Source: Tychonema litorale BBK16
GTDB taxonomy: Bacteria; Cyanobacteriota; Cyanobacteriia; Cyanobacteriales; Microcoleaceae
Reading direction: 5' to 3'
Length of the DNA stretch: 21,660 nt
Assembly: GCF_021648855.1 (NCBI RefSeq)
Contig: NZ_JAKJHX010000091.1
Coordinates: 1-21,660, forward strand
A program made the position numbers and the translations under genes. Positions within the stretch are counted from its first letter, which is position 1. Each line of letters starts with the position of its first letter. The notes under the pieces were generated by a model that saw only the letters and a list, made by a program, of their open reading frames with translations, ran no database searches and was not told where the DNA came from. This document shows positions 8,339 to 14,937 of the stretch, piece after piece.

Positions 8339-9427
8339 ATGCACGCTGTAGAACTCCTGGGAATTTCCAAGTTATTTAAAACTGTTCGCAGCCAAGATTT
8401 TTTGGCTGTAGATAACATCAATTTGCAGATTTTTGACAAAGAGTTTTTCTCTTTACTCGGCCCTTCTGGCTGCGGGAAAACTACTACTTTGCGGATGATT
8501 GCGGGCTTTGAGATGCCGACAGCGGGGGAAATTCACATTCATGGTGAAGCGATGCAAAATCGATTGCCATTTCATCGACCTGTAAATACGGTATTTCAGA
8601 ACTATGCTTTGTTTCCACACATGACAATAGCACAAAATGTTGCTTTTGGATTGGAAATGGAAAATTTATCGAAGCAAGTAATTCGCGATCGGGTGGCAGA
8701 AATGCTAAAGTTGGTACAGTTAACTGATGTGGCAAAACGCTATCCCCGCCAACTTTCAGGGGGACAGCAACAACGAGTTGCGTTGGCAAGAGCCTTGGTC
8801 AAACGGCCTTCTGTTTTGCTTTTGGATGAACCGCTGGGGGCGCTGGATTTGAAATTGCGAAAGGAGATGCAATTAGAGTTGAAAAAAATGCAGCGTATTT
8901 TGGGAATTACGTTTATTTATGTGACTCACGATCAGGAAGAAGCACTAACGATGTCGGATAGAATTGCGGTGATGGATGGAGGGAAATTGCAACAAGTGGG
9001 AACGCCTGTTGAGATTTATGAATATCCGCAAACGCGGTTTGTGGCTGAGTTTATTGGTGATAGTAATTTTTTGACTGGGCGTGTGGTGGAAAGGCAAAGT
9101 GGTAAAATAACAGTGTTAGTTGATCAGCAATTACCTGTGTTAGTTGATACAACCGATGATCTGCCGGCGGGAAAGGTGGTTACTTTGGTTTTGCGGCCGG
9201 AAAAGGTGGGTATTTATCCGGCTGATGATGAGGCTGAAAATACTTGGCCGGGAACTGTACAAGAGGTGGTTTATATTGGCACTGACACGCGCTATACAGT
9301 GCAGTTGACGGCGAAAAGCTCGATCGCGATTCGTAGACAAAATTTACACAGAGATGACTTGCAGCGGCACAAAGTGGGCGATCGGGTGCAAGTCAGTGTG
9401 CCGCCGGAAAGTATTTGTATTTTTTGA
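8339..9427 (+). CDS. potA: PotA-type polyamine ABC transporter ATPase
   Basis: 362 residues. Walker A GPSGCGKTT at 41-49, Q-loop Gln87, ABC signature LSGGQQQRVALARAL starting at 139, Walker B VLLLDE at 159-164, H-loop His197. A TOBE-type regulatory domain occupies about 280-360. It powers import through PotB/PotC on the cytoplasmic side. Unlike enterobacterial potABCD, the ATPase gene comes last. The stop codon (TGA at 9425) lies within the first copy of a 33-bp direct repeat. The length and motifs are normal for the family, so the protein is expected to be active. Confidence 0.9.
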   Translation: MHAVELLGISKLFKTVRSQDFLAVDNINLQIFDKEFFSLLGPSGCGKTTTLRMIAGFEMPTAGEIHIHGEAMQNRLPFHRPVNTVFQNYALFPHMTIAQNVAFGLEMENLSKQVIRDRVAEMLKLVQLTDVAKRYPRQLSGGQQQRVALARALVKRPSVLLLDEPLGALDLKLRKEMQLELKKMQRILGITFIYVTHDQEEALTMSDRIAVMDGGKLQQVGTPVEIYEYPQTRFVAEFIGDSNFLTGRVVERQSGKITVLVDQQLPVLVDTTDDLPAGKVVTLVLRPEKVGIYPADDEAENTWPGTVQEVVYIGTDTRYTVQLTAKSSIAIRRQNLHRDDLQRHKVGDRVQVSVPPESICIF

Positions 9428-9455
9428 ATATGAGCTAGCTCATAGAAAGATTTGA
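9423..9455. repeat. 33-bp direct repeat, copy 1
   Basis: Identical over 33 bases to 10263-10295, exactly 840 bp away. It contains a perfect 14-bp palindrome (ATGAGCTAGCTCAT) and includes the potA stop codon. The two copies bracket the 179-codon gene and a REP-like palindrome. Confidence 0.8.
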
Positions 9456-9478
9456 ACTGTCAGAAAGATCCGCTCAAT

Positions 9479-9554
9479 AAATCGGGGTAGACTACCGTGT
9501 TGGGAAGGATTTTGGGATATTTGAGGCTCGTTAGTGAGCGATTTTCCCCGATTT
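9479..9554. repeat. Inverted repeat AAATCGGGG/CCCCGATTT with internal hairpin
   Basis: Perfect 9-bp arms at 9479-9487 and 9546-9554. Between them is a small GCTC-GTTAGT-GAGC hairpin followed by a short T-run, which could end potA transcription. It may be a decayed small mobile element or a composite terminator; evidence does not decide. Confidence 0.4.
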
Positions 9555-9577
9555 GTTTAGCTAATACCTTTTTCATA

Positions 9578-9586
9578 TGATATAAT
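9578..9586 (+). promoter_or_regulatory. Extended -10 promoter for the 179-codon gene
   Basis: TGATATAAT at 9578-9586 is a perfect extended -10 element (TG-N-TATAAT). The -35 region 17 bp upstream (TAGCTA) is weak, as is usual with an extended -10. It would give a leader of about 35 nt before the ATG at 9627. Confidence 0.6.
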
Positions 9587-9626
9587 GTATACAGTCTTAG
9601 AGTTGACTTTAAACAAATAGATTGCT

Positions 9627-10166
9627 ATGACAGAGGATTTTCAAGATGATGTCATCAAGGCCGTTAAATGCGAAGTAAATCTTGGTGAATCTGTGTTAGA
9701 TGCATATATGCTTCCCAGTGGTGAGAAGCGCCTGGGTGTTGAGAATATAGGAGCTACTTTGGGATACTTAGATAGCTTCTTTTTCGATCGAACAAAACGG
9801 GGAACTGAAACGCTGAAAACCTTACGTGGTATGGGTTTTTTGGGCGAGCAAATTTGGGTTGATATTATTCACCAAGGTAATTGTTCTTTTTTGACAAAAA
9901 CTCTTAGCATTCGAGATTTCGTAAAACTGATTACTTACGAAGCTACAATTAAACACAACTTAAAAGCTATTATTTTATTAGCTGCTTTTGCTGAAACAGG
10001 TTTAGAGCGAATTTTGGAAGATGCTTTTGCAGGAAGATCTGTAGATTTTTTTCTTGAAAAAATTGTTCATTACAGCAAATGGACGTATGAGGAGCGGCAG
10101 GAGGTTTTTGCGTATAACCGCGAGGAGGTACGAGCTTTGCGTATGGGGCCTTCTGCCTTCCCTTGA
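9627..10166 (+). CDS. Conserved cyanobacterial-type protein of unknown function
   Basis: 179 residues, soluble, no signal peptide. The N-terminal half carries LPSGEKRLGVENIGATLGY followed by a segment rich in Lys/Arg (DRTKRGTETLKTLRGMGF). The second half is helical, with KLITYEATIKHNLKAIILLAAFAETGLERILEDAF, and ends in a basic helix (YEERQEVFAYNREEVRALR). The layout resembles a group of cyanobacterial proteins with a BRO/antirepressor-like arrangement (plan: xLPxGxxRL, helix-turn-like region, then a helical domain with ALxxALxxxGLxRxxxxAF). That resemblance is from memory and weak; I do not assign a function. It has its own strong promoter, no Shine-Dalgarno, and ends just before a REP-like palindrome. 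It is bracketed by a 33-bp direct repeat, suggesting a cassette or duplication event. Confidence 0.7.
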   Translation: MTEDFQDDVIKAVKCEVNLGESVLDAYMLPSGEKRLGVENIGATLGYLDSFFFDRTKRGTETLKTLRGMGFLGEQIWVDIIHQGNCSFLTKTLSIRDFVKLITYEATIKHNLKAIILLAAFAETGLERILEDAFAGRSVDFFLEKIVHYSKWTYEERQEVFAYNREEVRALRMGPSAFP

Positions 10167-10191
10167 TTGCTGCGGGCCGTTCCCGATATTG

Positions 10192-10257
10192 TAGGGTGCA
10201 TCAGCATTTCTAAATTTTTGTGATAATTCTCAAAAATCAGGAGGCTGACGCACCCTA
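10192..10257. repeat. REP/MITE-like palindrome TAGGGTGC...GCACCCTA, copy 1
   Basis: Arms of 14 bases (TAGGGTGCATCAGC and GCTGACGCACCCTA) pair with a single G-T wobble, total 66 bp, followed by a T-rich run. A second member with the same terminal sequence is at 10475-10538. It lies 25 bp after the preceding stop codon and can also act as its terminator. Confidence 0.8.
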
Positions 10258-10262
10258 TTTTA

Positions 10263-10295
10263 TTTGAATATGAGCTAGCTCATAGAAAGATTTGA
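10263..10295. repeat. 33-bp direct repeat, copy 2
   Basis: Identical to 9423-9455, including the ATGAGCTAGCTCAT palindrome. It begins 6 bp after the first REP-like palindrome and stands upstream of the truncated gene start at 10342. Confidence 0.8.
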
Positions 10296-10341
10296 GCAGC
10301 TTTGGCAAAGTGAGAGTAAGGTTAAATAGGAGGTCAAAGCA

Positions 10342-10575
10342 ATGACTAATACTACTCTCAATTTAAAAACTGCACCCGGATATGAAGTGCTGGCGGCGGC
10401 TGGGAAAAAGATGCTACTTCTGAAACTAATTAATGCCATCAATATTTCTGTCTATCTCAACCTGCCGATTGTATGTAGGGTGCGTCGCTGCGGGATTTTT
10501 GAGCTGAGTTGTAGATTGTTGATAGCGACGCACCCTACGGTATCTGGTTGTGGAGTGGAGGGCGGGTTTATATAG
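10342..10575 (+). pseudogene. Truncated gene start, probably a methyltransferase remnant, read-through into repeats
   Basis: An ideal Shine-Dalgarno (AGGAGG at 10328-10333, 8 nt spacing) precedes an ATG, and the first 23 codons (TLNLKTAPGYEVLAAAGKK) look like the amino terminus of cyanobacterial class I SAM-dependent methyltransferases, which continue with an LRPGGR-type motif. Here that motif is missing: the frame changes character after residue 23, and from about codon 46 the ORF is simply translation of a REP-like palindrome (10475-10538) and the left arm of another palindrome, where it ends at 77 codons. I read it as the 5' stub of a gene lost by deletion and repeat insertion. The methyltransferase assignment rests on remembered similarity of a short stretch. 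A functional small protein is less likely. Confidence 0.5.
10475..10538. repeat. REP/MITE-like palindrome GTAGGGTGCGTC...GACGCACCCTAC, copy 2
   Basis: Perfect 15-bp arms (GTAGGGTGCGTCGCT and its complement) around a 34-nt middle, 64 bp in total. It shares terminal bases with copy 1 (10192-10257) but not the middle, as expected of a dispersed family. It lies inside the frame of the truncated gene. Confidence 0.85.
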
Positions 10576-10619
10576 ATAGTGAGTTGCAGTCAAATATTGT
10601 TTGTGGAACCCGCCCCTAC
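10560..10619. repeat. Dispersed palindromic element, copy 2
   Basis: Left arm GGGCGGGTTTA (10560-10570) and right arm GAACCCGCCCCTAC (10606-10619), identical to the arms of the element at 6223-6280; the centres differ. Third palindrome within 430 bp. Confidence 0.7.
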
Positions 10620-10639
10620 AAAAATTGGGATTTTAATAT

Positions 10640-11011
10640 TTAAGTTATCTCGTCTCCAGAGGCGATCGCCTCCAACTTCTCCCAATCCAACACGGTGATT
10701 TTTCCGCCTCGACTATAATATAAGATCGGCTGATTAAACACTGTCAATATTTGCAAAGCAATTTCGGGATTTTGCCCGATCGCTACTAGCAAAACTTCTC
10801 GATTTATGGTAAGAACTTGGACATCACTTTCTGCTGTCACCGTGGCTGGGGCGATCGCATTACCAAGCAAAGCAGGTGCGGCAAAGATATCTCCTTGAGA
10901 TAAGGTTACGATATTCGAGAGATAGATGAAGGCATCAGGCAAGCCATATATTGGGATGTTAACAACCTGATGCAGACTATCATTTTGGTTTTCAACAACC
11001 AATCTGTTCAA
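10640..11011 (-). pseudogene. Cyclic-nucleotide-binding-domain fragment
   Basis: The 123-codon frame encodes a stretch resembling the C-terminal half of a cNMP-binding domain: LSQGDIFAAPALLG, APATVTAESDVQVLTINRE, then NPEIALQILTVF, a pattern seen in Crp-like and HEAT-repeat proteins. The first strands of the fold and the phosphate-binding cassette (normally GExxL...RxA) are missing or altered: a Pro occupies the usual Arg position region (NAIAPATV). There is no ATG or GTG in a plausible position; the only possible start is a TTG at 11011 without a Shine-Dalgarno. It runs divergent to thiG with 25 bp between them. It is most simply the relic of a larger gene. A small regulatory protein starting at TTG cannot be excluded. 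Confidence 0.5.
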
Positions 11012-11036
11012 AAAATTACTAGAGAGGAATGGGAAA

Positions 11037-12080
11037 ATGGGAAGCGTTTTTCAAGAATTTGAAGAAATCGTAAATAGCGGTATAAAAAATAATATGCCGC
11101 ACGATGCAAGATTGATTATTGTTGGAGAAATACTCTACGCAGTAACTAGAGACGAACTAACCAATAAGGAAGGTTGGCTACTAGAAAATATGCTCGGAGG
11201 TAGAGAAAAATGGGAAAAGGGGCTAGAATATGCTATTTTTGGAGATCCAAAACAAGGACATATAGCACCACCCTTAACTATCTCAGACAAACCTCTAATT
11301 ATTGCTGGCAAGACTTTTCATTCTCGTCTAATGACTGGTACGGGAAAATATCGCAGCATTGCAGAAATGCAGCAAAGTGTCAATGCTAGTAGGTGCGAAA
11401 TTGTGACTGTGGCGGTGCGGCGTGTACAAACAAATGCTCCCGGACATGAAGGATTGGCGGAAGCTCTGGATTGGACTAAAATTTGGATGTTGCCCAATAC
11501 TGCGGGTTGTCAAACTGCGGATGAGGCGATTAGAGTGGCTCGTTTGGGTAGGGAGATGGCGAAGCTTTTAGGGCAGGAAGATAATAATTTTGTGAAGTTA
11601 GAAGTGATTCCTGATGCTAAATATTTGTTGCCTGATCCGATCGGCACTTTGGAAGCGGCAGAACAATTAGTCAAGGAAGGTTTTGCGGTTTTGCCTTACA
11701 TCAATGCCGATCCCTTGCTGGCAAAACGCCTGGAAGAAGTCGGCTGTGCGACAGTCATGCCTTTAGGTTCGCCGATTGGTTCGGGGCAAGGGATCAACAA
11801 TGCTGCCAATATTCAAATAATTATTGACACGGTGAAGATTCCTGTGGTGGTGGATGCGGGGATCGGTACGCCCAGTGAGGCGGCGCAAGCAATGGAAATG
11901 GGTGCTGATGCACTTTTGATTAATTCGGCGATCGCAAATGCTCAAAATTCCGCAGCAATGGCAAAAGCAATGGGAATGGCGACGGAAGCGGGACGTTTAG
12001 CGTACTTAGCCGGAAGAATGCCGATCAAAGATTATGCGATCGCATCTTCTCCCGAAACAGGTACGATCGCCTCAAAATAA
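11037..12080 (+). CDS. thiG: Thiazole synthase with atypical N-terminal extension
   Basis: 347 residues. From about residue 83 it is a full ThiG (1-deoxy-D-xylulose 5-phosphate : thiol sulfurtransferase), which builds the thiazole ring of thiamine from DXP, dehydroglycine and ThiS-thiocarboxylate. Motifs: GTGKY at 101-105, [15 protein letters not shown], the Schiff-base Lys187 in VKLEV (the equivalent of B. subtilis Lys96), [10 protein letters not shown] and [11 protein letters not shown]. The ThiG part closely resembles the C-terminal half of the cyanobacterial bifunctional ThiO-ThiG enzyme. Here the glycine-oxidase half is absent. In its place are 80 residues with no FAD motif, AT-rich and helical, which I do not recognise. 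The ATG at 11037 has a good Shine-Dalgarno (GAGAGG). No TPP riboswitch is visible upstream. Confidence 0.88.
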   Translation: MGSVFQEFEEIVNSGIKNNMPHDARLIIVGEILYAVTRDELTNKEGWLLENMLGGREKWEKGLEYAIFGDPKQGHIAPPLTISDKPLIIAGKTFHSRLMTGTGKYRSIAEMQQSVNASRCEIVTVAVRRVQTNAPGHEGLAEALDWTKIWMLPNTAGCQTADEAIRVARLGREMAKLLGQEDNNFVKLEVIPDAKYLLPDPIGTLEAAEQLVKEGFAVLPYINADPLLAKRLEEVGCATVMPLGSPIGSGQGINNAANIQIIIDTVKIPVVVDAGIGTPSEAAQAMEMGADALLINSAIANAQNSAAMAKAMGMATEAGRLAYLAGRMPIKDYAIASSPETGTIASK

Positions 12081-12149
12081 ATTGCTGAATTTTCCTGGAC
12101 ACTTTTTTGGTAAAGTTGTAAACATCAAAAATATTAAGGATTGCGACCC

Positions 12150-12317
12150 ATGCCTTACATCAAAGATGACGATGGACGCCTGAACAACTTTGCTAAAGAG
12201 CCGAAGGTGTATGAAGCCATACCTCCCAATACAAATCAGCAACGCAACTACATTATCATGGGTATTGCAGCAGCAATGTTAGTTGCAGGTTTGGTGTTTG
12301 TGGCTGCTTCTGTCTAA
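12150..12317 (+). CDS. psb34: Photosystem II assembly protein Psb34
   Basis: A 55-residue gene too short to be obvious in an ORF scan. The sequence MPYIKDDDGRLNNFAKEPKV opens with the conserved DGRLNNFAxEPK(V/I)Y motif of Psb34 (Synechocystis Ssl1498-type). One C-terminal membrane helix follows (about residues 34-54). Psb34 is a thylakoid protein that binds the CP47 side of photosystem II assembly intermediates during their maturation. The ATG is preceded by AAGGA at 9 nt spacing. A terminator hairpin follows 56 bp after the stop, so it is probably a single-gene transcript. Assignment rests on recognised motif and length. Confidence 0.88.
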   Translation: MPYIKDDDGRLNNFAKEPKVYEAIPPNTNQQRNYIIMGIAAAMLVAGLVFVAASV

Positions 12318-12372
12318 AAACAGGGCTCACATTCAAAGCAGATTCAAATCGCGATTTTAAATAACTCTTGAG

Positions 12373-12409
12373 AAAACCATGTTTCCCTACCAAGGTCAAC
12401 ATGGTTTTT
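12373..12409 (+). terminator. Intrinsic terminator after psb34
   Basis: Perfect 11-bp stem (AAAACCATGTT and its complement) with a 14-nt loop, followed by a T-run. The A-run on the 5' side makes it usable in both directions. Confidence 0.8.
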
Positions 12410-12640
12410 GTGTTTAAATAAAAGCAGGAAAAAGTAAAAGTCCTGAGCAACGCCACACGAGCTGAAAGACTAGATCAGACCAAAAGCATTAGAAATAAAA
12501 AAATAAGGACAGGGTTGGGTCTGTTTTTTCGGGGAAAATATACAATTGCTAGTTGAAAATCTACCCTAATTGGCCCCCGGATTTACCCGTGGGCATAAAT
12601 CTAAAATCTAAAATCTAAAATCTAAAATCGCCTGACTGTG
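12410..12640. other. Intergenic stretch between psb34 terminator and TPR gene
   Basis: AT-rich, no coding signal found on either strand. It holds a short ACAG/CTGT hairpin followed by a T-run near 12515 and ends in a heptamer tandem repeat that runs up to the start of the TPR gene. No recognisable RNA gene or operator. Confidence 0.5.
12601..12628. repeat. Heptanucleotide tandem repeat (CTAAAAT)4
   Basis: Four exact copies of CTAAAAT, with partial copies before. Such short tandem heptamers (STRR) are typical of filamentous cyanobacteria. The array ends 9 bases before the GTG/ATG start of the TPR gene and so occupies its ribosome-binding region. Its 3' edge (TAAAATCGCCT) is shared with the array next to the hemY stop at 15781-15810. 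Confidence 0.85.
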
Positions 12641-14845
12641 ATGTCTATTCCTTCCCAAAAAGTTTCTAGCTCGAATAAGCTGATTTACCAACGGTTGAAA
12701 CAGGCACTTGAACTGAATTTTCGCCGTCAAATTTTTATCGCCGCCTGCGATGACTTGTGCTTGCGGGACTGTTTGGCTGCCCGCTTGGAGGCAGAATTGG
12801 CGACTACTGAACCAGACGAAATTTCTCCCTCCCCGATCGCCTATCCCCGATTTGTCACCTTACAACTCAACCTGGGCGATCCCAATCCTTGGGGTTCGAT
12901 CGCACAGTGGTTGACCGAACACCCACTGCCCCAAAATCCGCGCAACTACAGCCAATTGCCCGGATTTCAAATTTTAGGAGCGGAACATCTAACTCGCCAC
13001 TCAGCAGCCGTCCAATGGTCATTCCTGAGCTATTTGAGGGACATCGAAACACACCTGGAAGTGTGTGAATCTCCTCTGCTGTTGTGGGTGTCGCGACCTT
13101 GGCTGAGTTCGATCGAACAATCAGCCCCGGAATTTTGGCATTGGCGAACCGGAGTATTTGAGTTTGAAGGGGAGCCGACACCCTCGGCGCGCCAGTGGGA
13201 CTTTGGAGACAAACAGGAATTGGGCGAGCAATTTTTAAGTTCCAAATCTGGACAATCAAAAGTCTCTGATTCCCCATCTCCTGTTACCAATTCCTCAACT
13301 CCCAATTCCCCAATTCCCAATTCTCTATCCCGAAGACTCAACTCTAAATCTATTGAACTAGCAGATTTGGTACTAGCAGCAGCTTCCGAGGAGTTGGAAA
13401 CTAAAAATCAGGCTCCATCGGGTGAACATTTGCAGCCATTGCAAACTCTGCAATATATCGAACTGTTACAGGAAAATCAATGTTCCTCCGAAGCGTTGGC
13501 TTTGGCTTATCAAAGTTTGGGGAATTTCTACCGCGATCGCATTCAAGCCGGAGATGCTTCTAGACAAAACTTAATTATTGCTATTCGCGCGATCGAACAA
13601 GTGATTCATTACCTAGACATCGATCGCAACTTGCCACAAAATCAACCAGCAACTCCCGAATGTACGCTACTAATTGATGAATTTAAACACAACTTAACTC
13701 AATATATTCAGGAATCAGATAGCCTACTGCCAATGGCAGATTTGGTCAACGACCTCGGCACTCTTTACTGGATGCTATCGCGATCGCGCCAGGAAAGTCA
13801 TCCACAAGGAAATCCCACCTCAGATCCAGTATTTTGTCTTGAACGCAGCATCGCCCTTTACCGAGAAGGTTTAAACAAAAAAGATGGTTCTGTTGAACTC
13901 CAAACCCGCGCCAGATTAAACAAAAATTTAGGGACTGCTTTGGCCGATTTAGCCCGCTATCAAGACAAAACCGAAAACTTACAGCAAGCTGTTACAGCCT
14001 ACCAGCAAGCGCTGCTGGACATCGACTCCATCTCAGAACCCCAACAGTACGCAGCAACTCAGAATAATTTGGCAACAGCATACTGGAGTTTAGCTCAAGA
14101 CGGTCAGTCGAGCGTCTATCTCAAAAGCGCGATCGCAGCATACTCCCAAGCCCTCACCTGCTACAACCCATCCACAGAACCCCTCAACTATGCAGGAGTG
14201 CAAAATAACATTGGTACAGTCTGCTGGAACCTCGCCCAACACGAACCCTCAGAAATCTTGCTGGTTAGGGCGATCGCGGCCTACCGCGAAGCCTTAAAAT
14301 ATCGCACCAGAGAATTAGTACCAGCAGCAGCAGCAGCCACCCAGAACAATCTCGGTACAGCTTATTGGCATTTGGCGAACCAGTTCCAGCAGAAACAACA
14401 TCGGGCAGAATCCTTGCAGCAAGCAATTTTGGGCTACGAAGCGGCCCTGGATATCGCCGAAAAGCTCGATCGAACCCAACTCACCTTTGACACCTTAGCC
14501 ACTCGCAACAATCTCGGACTAGCCCATTATCAACTAGCCACAGAACCAGATTTCGCCCTCAACAAAGCCACACAGACACAGCATTTAGAATCAGCACTGT
14601 ACCACCAGTTACAAGTGTGCGCCGGATGGGAACAACATCTTCAGGATAAAGAGTTAACATATGGAGACAAACTAAATTTACAAGACCATCCCAACACCAA
14701 AGCTACTGATTCCAGACAAACAGCTTTGAGCTATATTGTCAAAACGATTAGAGCTTTCTATAGTGAATGTGGGCTCCAAGGCCAAAATTTAGCCTTATCC
14801 AAAGTTCCTGGAGATTTGTTACCTGAAATTTTGCGTAGGTTATAA
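12641..14845 (+). CDS. TPR-repeat protein with cyanobacterial N-terminal domain
   Basis: 734 residues from the ATG at 12641 (a GTG three bases earlier is an alternative; the upstream heptamer array leaves no Shine-Dalgarno). The N-terminal 190 residues look like an ATPase-fold segment (RRQIFIAACDD..., LLLWVSRPWLS) but lack a Walker A motif, so nucleotide binding is doubtful. Residues about 206-233 are a Ser/Pro/Asn-rich linker encoded by a degenerate heptamer repeat. Residues about 427-635 hold tandem TPR-type units, each with an (A)TQNNL(G/A)TAYW core, forming a protein-binding superhelix. No signal peptide is seen. It is followed by an OmpR-type regulator 92 bp downstream on the same strand. 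A scaffold or partner role for signalling is plausible but inferred only from context. Confidence 0.8.
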   Translation: MSIPSQKVSSSNKLIYQRLKQALELNFRRQIFIAACDDLCLRDCLAARLEAELATTEPDEISPSPIAYPRFVTLQLNLGDPNPWGSIAQWLTEHPLPQNPRNYSQLPGFQILGAEHLTRHSAAVQWSFLSYLRDIETHLEVCESPLLLWVSRPWLSSIEQSAPEFWHWRTGVFEFEGEPTPSARQWDFGDKQELGEQFLSSKSGQSKVSDSPSPVTNSSTPNSPIPNSLSRRLNSKSIELADLVLAAASEELETKNQAPSGEHLQPLQTLQYIELLQENQCSSEALALAYQSLGNFYRDRIQAGDASRQNLIIAIRAIEQVIHYLDIDRNLPQNQPATPECTLLIDEFKHNLTQYIQESDSLLPMADLVNDLGTLYWMLSRSRQESHPQGNPTSDPVFCLERSIALYREGLNKKDGSVELQTRARLNKNLGTALADLARYQDKTENLQQAVTAYQQALLDIDSISEPQQYAATQNNLATAYWSLAQDGQSSVYLKSAIAAYSQALTCYNPSTEPLNYAGVQNNIGTVCWNLAQHEPSEILLVRAIAAYREALKYRTRELVPAAAAATQNNLGTAYWHLANQFQQKQHRAESLQQAILGYEAALDIAEKLDRTQLTFDTLATRNNLGLAHYQLATEPDFALNKATQTQHLESALYHQLQVCAGWEQHLQDKELTYGDKLNLQDHPNTKATDSRQTALSYIVKTIRAFYSECGLQGQNLALSKVPGDLLPEILRRL
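13270..13330. repeat. Degenerate heptamer repeat inside the TPR gene (TCCCAAT-type)
   Basis: Repeated (T)CCCAAT-like units with extra C bases between 13285 and 13325 produce the low-complexity linker TNSSTPNSPIPNSLS. It looks like the same class of STRR as the intergenic arrays, tolerated in a coding linker. Confidence 0.6.
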
Positions 14846-14937
14846 ATATTTAAAGCTGAATTTTTCTGAATATGTATCCAGTTTTCTATTATCATGGCTA
14901 AATATTCTTGCCTAATTATTCAAACAAAATTGTGGTC

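Noticed and set aside
8484..8789. Minus-strand ORF antisense to potA
   Set aside because: Shadow of the Walker A to signature region of the ATPase; no independent coding evidence.
10981..11036. TPP riboswitch upstream of thiG
   Set aside because: The conserved CUGAGA and the CCUGAUCUGG-like elements are not found in the short gap before the gene.
12638..12640. GTG start for the TPR gene
   Set aside because: Adds only one residue to the ATG at 12641; neither has a Shine-Dalgarno, so the ATG is preferred but the GTG is not excluded.
14908..14937. TTG start for the response regulator
   Set aside because: Adds ten residues not typical of receiver N-termini; the ATG at 14938 directly precedes the first receiver strand.
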